In this document: positions 61,290 through 64,000 of the stretch, piece by piece | Layout: the number at the start of each line of letters is the position of its first letter | Numbering within the stretch: position 1 is the first letter of the stretch | From: Patescibacteria group bacterium | GTDB taxonomy: Bacteria; Patescibacteriota; Gracilibacteria; Absconditabacterales; Absconditicoccaceae | Length of the DNA: 64,000 bases | Direction of reading: 5' to 3' | Assembly: GCA_017992195.1 (NCBI GenBank) | Contig: JAGOPC010000001.1 | Coordinates: forward strand, 1 to 64,000 | Notes under the pieces: model-generated | Seen by the model: the letters and a program-made list of their open reading frames with translations, nothing else | Database searches by the model: none | What the model was told of the DNA's origin: nothing | Translations under genes and position numbers: made by a program

Positions 61290-61628
61290 ATGAATAAAAG
61301 TCTTACAGCAACACTTAAATATGCGCTTACATCTTATAAGAAGATGCAGCTTTTGGCAAAGCTTGTCCAGGGAAAACAAGTGGACGATGCGCTCAATATC
61401 CTTGAGCACACACCAAAGGCGGCAGCAAAGATGCTTTGGAAAACAGTAAGATCTGCACAGTCAAATGCGGTAACAAATGCAGGACAGAATGCGCAGGCGC
61501 TCTATATCTCCCATATCAATGTTGGACGTGGTCCAAAGATTGCAAGAAGTAGATTTGTGGGAAGATCAAGAATACACGGATATGTGAAACATAGAGCATT
61601 TGTGAGAGTGGTTTTAGATACTAAATAA
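61290..61628 (+). CDS. rplV: Ribosomal protein L22
   Basis: This 112-residue 50S protein lines the exit tunnel with its loop. It has LKYALTSYKKMQLLAKLVQG, LWKTVRSAQSNAV and GRGPKIARSRFVGR. No TGA. Confidence 0.95.
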   Translation: MNKSLTATLKYALTSYKKMQLLAKLVQGKQVDDALNILEHTPKAAAKMLWKTVRSAQSNAVTNAGQNAQALYISHINVGRGPKIARSRFVGRSRIHGYVKHRAFVRVVLDTK

Positions 61629-61640
61629 CATCTATAGTTC

Positions 61641-62345
61641 ATGGGACAAAAAGTAGATCCAAGAGGGTTTAGAGCAGGTATCACGAAAGCGTGGTCGTCA
61701 GAGTGGTTTGCTAAGACAAAATCACAAAGTGCTCAATTCTTCGTAGAGGATATCAAAGTCAGATTGCTCGTTGAGGAAACATTCAAGAGGGCGGGTATCG
61801 CAAAGACCGTTATCAGAAAAACTGATAAGGAGTGTGAAGTTATTATCTTCACTGCGAAGCCAGCACTTATCCTTGGAAAAGACGGCGCAAAGTTGGACGA
61901 GTTTACGAAGCTCTTGCAAAAGAAGTTCGGACGCGAGTTCAAGGTCGCGCTGAAGGATGTAAGACTTCCGGAACTCTCTGCAAAGATCATGGGCGAGTTT
62001 GCTGCTCAACAGATCGAGGCTCGTATGCCATTCAGACGTGTTGCAAAAAGTCTCCTCCAGAAAGTTATGGAGAAAGGCGCAACAGGTATCAAAGTTCAGG
62101 TATCAGGACGTCTTGGTGGTGTTGATCTCTCGAGAACAGAGAAGTTCTCAGAGGGTAGAGTATCGCTCCAGACGCTGAGATCAGATATTGACTACCACTA
62201 CACAACCGCTTTGACTAAATACGGTATCATCGGAATCAAAGTGTGGATTTCGAAAGGAGACATCCTCGTGAAAGCGGCAGCAAAAAATGGCGCTGAAGTA
62301 CAGGAGGTCAGAAAGCAGGCGGCTATGAACAAGATCATGAACTAA
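61641..62345 (+). CDS. rpsC: Ribosomal protein S3
   Basis: This 234-residue 30S protein at the mRNA entry has GQKVDPRGFRAGITKAWSSEWFA at the start, a KH domain (LILGKDGAKLDEF) and the C-terminal domain with SGRLGGVDLSRTEKFSEG. No TGA. It starts 12 bases after rplV. Confidence 0.97.
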   Translation: MGQKVDPRGFRAGITKAWSSEWFAKTKSQSAQFFVEDIKVRLLVEETFKRAGIAKTVIRKTDKECEVIIFTAKPALILGKDGAKLDEFTKLLQKKFGREFKVALKDVRLPELSAKIMGEFAAQQIEARMPFRRVAKSLLQKVMEKGATGIKVQVSGRLGGVDLSRTEKFSEGRVSLQTLRSDIDYHYTTALTKYGIIGIKVWISKGDILVKAAAKNGAEVQEVRKQAAMNKIMN

Positions 62346-62405
62346 AAAATATATTCAAACTACTTATTCCCATATCCATTTAGCTTATATTTAACGAGAA
62401 AAAAG

Positions 62406-62828
62406 ATGTCTATCTTAACACCCAAGAGATGGAAATATAGGAAGCAGATGAGAGGTCGTATTACCGGTGTTGCAACAAGAGCAAACAAAGTTGCATTCGG
62501 TGATTATGGTCTCAAGGCAACCGTGAGTTCATACGTTACTAACAGACAGCTTGAAGCTGCCAGAAAAGTAATCGTAAGATACACAAGAAAGGTTGGTAAA
62601 ATCTGGTTCAGAGTGTTTCCAGACGTTCCATACACGAAGAAAGGTCTCGAGATGCCGATGGGTTCGGGAAAAGGTGATGTGGATTTCTATCAGGCGAGAA
62701 TCAAGAAGGGGTGTATCCTTTTTGAGCTTAGCGGACTCAATAGAGAGGAAGCTGAAGAGGCATTCAAGATGGCATCATATAAGCTTCCGGTAACTACAAG
62801 ACTGGTAGTAAAAGGAGAAGTAAGATAA
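62406..62828 (+). CDS. rplP: Ribosomal protein L16
   Basis: This 140-residue 50S protein near the A site has PKRWKYRKQMRGRITG, RKVGKIWFRVFPDVPYTKK and MGSGKGDVDFYQA. No TGA, and Trp is TGG. Confidence 0.97.
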   Translation: MSILTPKRWKYRKQMRGRITGVATRANKVAFGDYGLKATVSSYVTNRQLEAARKVIVRYTRKVGKIWFRVFPDVPYTKKGLEMPMGSGKGDVDFYQARIKKGCILFELSGLNREEAEEAFKMASYKLPVTTRLVVKGEVR

Positions 62829-62865
62829 TCAAATACGCATTTTATCGTCTATAGTATCTACGTAC

Positions 62866-63078
62866 ATGGCAAAAGCAGCACAACTCATAGCAAGTGAGCT
62901 GACAGGAAAATCATTCAAGGATCTTGTCGCTTTGCGTAACGACCTCAGAAAAGAACTCTTTGGTCTGCAGATGAAGAACCACGCAAAAGCGCTCAAGGAA
63001 ACGCATCAGATTCGCAATGTGAGAAGAAATATCGCAAGAGTGAATACTGTTTTATCTTCTAAGTCGCTCGTTAAATAA
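62866..63078 (+). CDS. rpmC: Ribosomal protein L29
   Basis: This 70-residue 50S protein has [20 protein letters not shown] and [16 protein letters not shown]. Its TAA overlaps the rpsQ ATG by one base, so the two are translationally coupled. Confidence 0.94.
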   Translation: MAKAAQLIASELTGKSFKDLVALRNDLRKELFGLQMKNHAKALKETHQIRNVRRNIARVNTVLSSKSLVK

Positions 63079-63341
63079 TGACTATTATCGGAGGAAAAAG
63101 TATCAAGGAGCTCACGGGAACAGTTGTAAGCGACAAGATGGATAAGACTATCGTTGTTGTTACTAAGACCGTTTCTCAGCACCCTTTGTATAAAAAAAGA
63201 TTCACCGTGAGAAAGAAATATTACGCTCACGATGAAAACAATGCTGCAAAGATCGGTGATACAGTAACGATCAGACAGCACAACCCCGTCAGCAAAACAA
63301 AGAGACGGGCGCTTGTAGAAGTAACTGCTCACGCAGCCTAA
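63078..63341 (+). CDS. rpsQ: Ribosomal protein S17
   Basis: This 87-residue 30S protein has [30 protein letters not shown] and a late NPVSKTKR-x-ALVEV. In bacteria this last segment reads RPLSKTK.W.LV.V with a highly conserved Trp; here the codon is CGG (63306-63308). No TGA. Confidence 0.97.
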   Translation: MTIIGGKSIKELTGTVVSDKMDKTIVVVTKTVSQHPLYKKRFTVRKKYYAHDENNAAKIGDTVTIRQHNPVSKTKRRALVEVTAHAA

Positions 63342-63371
63342 CCATTTATTCAATCTTATATCATACTCACC

Positions 63372-63740
63372 ATGTTACAAACAGAATCTGGAGTTATCAT
63401 CGCAGATAACAGCGGAGCAAAGACAGCACAAGTTATCGCCGTTCTCAAATGATCGAGCGGTAGAAAAGCCGGTATCGGAGACAGAGTAAAGGTCGCTATC
63501 AAAAGCGCTTTGCCTAGTTCAACGATCAATAAAGGTGATGTTGCTGATGCAGTTATTGTAAGACTCAAGAAAGAGGTGAGAAGAAAAGACGGTACTTACC
63601 TGAGACTTGATGACAACGCGGTTGCTCTGATCAACAAGGACGGTGAACCGATCGGAAAAAGAATTTTCTGACCGGTGTTCAGAGAGTTGAGAGAGAAGGG
63701 GTTTAAGGATGTTGCGTCTCTCGCAGAAGAGGTAATCTAG
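63372..63740 (+). CDS. rplN: Ribosomal protein L14
   Basis: This 122-residue 50S protein has LQTESGVIIADNSGAKTAQVI, KSALPSSTINKGDV and DGEPIGKRIFGPVFRELR. Two in-frame TGA codons give the Gly in VLKGSSGRKAG and the Gly in IFGPV, both conserved in the family. The standard code would lose the gene almost entirely. Confidence 0.97.
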
Positions 63741-63795
63741 TCCAATGAATAATTATAAAATAATAATGTAAAAATTTAGTTTATATATACCCCCA

Positions 63796-64000
63796 ATGAG
63801 AAAAATTCAAACAGGAGATACAGTTATCGTTACAGCCGGCAAGTTTAAGGGCAAGACCTCTACAGTAGAGTCAGTGCAGGGAGACAAGGTTGTTGTGAAA
63901 GGTGTTAATGTGATGAAAAAATCGGTAAAATGAAAAGGGTTTATCGACAAGATTCATCCTATTCATATATCAAATGTCTCAGTCTACGACGAGAAAGCAA
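63796..64000 (+). CDS. rplX: Ribosomal protein L24, 3' end outside the window
   Basis: The first 68 codons are visible: MRKIQTGDTVIVTAGKFKGK matches the KOW-type start of L24. One TGA is read as Gly in SVKGKGFIDKIHPIH. The gene runs off the right edge of the window. Confidence 0.92.

Noticed and set aside
1-64000. CRISPR arrays, insertion sequences, prophage
   Set aside because: I saw no regularly spaced direct repeats, transposase motifs or phage structural genes on either strand.

Overview
The window reads as chromosomal DNA from a Patescibacteria/CPR bacterium of the Absconditabacteria (SR1) type. The main evidence is the genetic code. Read with the standard code, most genes break into short pieces at in-frame TGA codons, and those codons fall on invariant glycines (LGQNFL of RsmA, GGGTGGH of MurG, SGGPDS of TilS, GHKNPDTD of the pyrophosphatase, AETGHL of PilT, RTGA of ribosomal protein S10). 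UGA is therefore glycine and only TAA and TAG end genes, so the genes below are joined across TGA. CGA and CGG also fall repeatedly on conserved tryptophans (SDQWGN of TyrRS, the WCxxC motif of a thioredoxin-like protein, the conserved Trp of S17, DedA and DUF1294 proteins), while conserved arginines are AGA, AGG, CGT or CGC. A tRNA with anticodon CCG and tryptophan-like identity elements lies at 45.9 kb.

Layout. 0-10 kb: pseudouridine synthase RsuA, a DedA protein, DnaX, a class A penicillin-binding protein, a LysM-CHAP peptidoglycan hydrolase, tRNA-Ser and peptide deformylase. 10-18 kb: two receiver-domain proteins, a His/Cys-rich protein, a FemAB-type ligase, a CofE-like protein, tRNA-Cys, a DEAD-box helicase with an Arg/Gly/Pro-rich tail, a second DedA, RsmI and a GT4 glycosyltransferase whose two domains appear in swapped order. 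18-27 kb: an RND pump with its adaptor, a potassium channel, a YceD-like protein and TilS. 27-31 kb: a PilT operon, two small two-helix membrane proteins, a thioredoxin-like protein and an orphan structured RNA. 31-46 kb: DUF1294, pyrophosphatase, ComM, MurG, tRNA-Val, a phosphodiester glycosidase, ComF, a Xer recombinase, a Pro/Glu/Thr-rich membrane protein, a large lamin-tail-domain protein, a polysaccharide pyruvyl transferase, ComEC and the CCG tRNA. 46-56 kb: an SLH-domain surface protein, RsmA, TyrRS, TrmD, a flavin reductase, NUDIX and ASCH proteins. 56-64 kb: tRNA-Phe, tRNA-Pro, tRNA-Ile, tuf, and the S10 operon from rpsJ to a truncated rplX.

How the genes fit together. Wall building (PBP, MurG, FemAB-like ligase, CHAP hydrolase) and surface anchoring (pyruvyl transferase plus SLH protein) are well represented. 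DNA uptake (ComEC, ComF, ComM, PilT) is spread through the window, which suits a host-attached cell that scavenges nucleic acids. Translation factors and rRNA/tRNA modification genes (RsuA, RsmI, RsmA, TilS, TrmD, TyrRS, S10 operon) make up most of the rest. Genes expected to be highly expressed (tuf, the SLH protein, most ribosomal proteins) contain almost no UGA, while surface and transport genes contain many. Start codons are generally not preceded by a Shine-Dalgarno sequence. Factor-independent terminators and near-consensus sigma70 promoters are easy to see. I saw no insertion sequence, prophage or CRISPR array.
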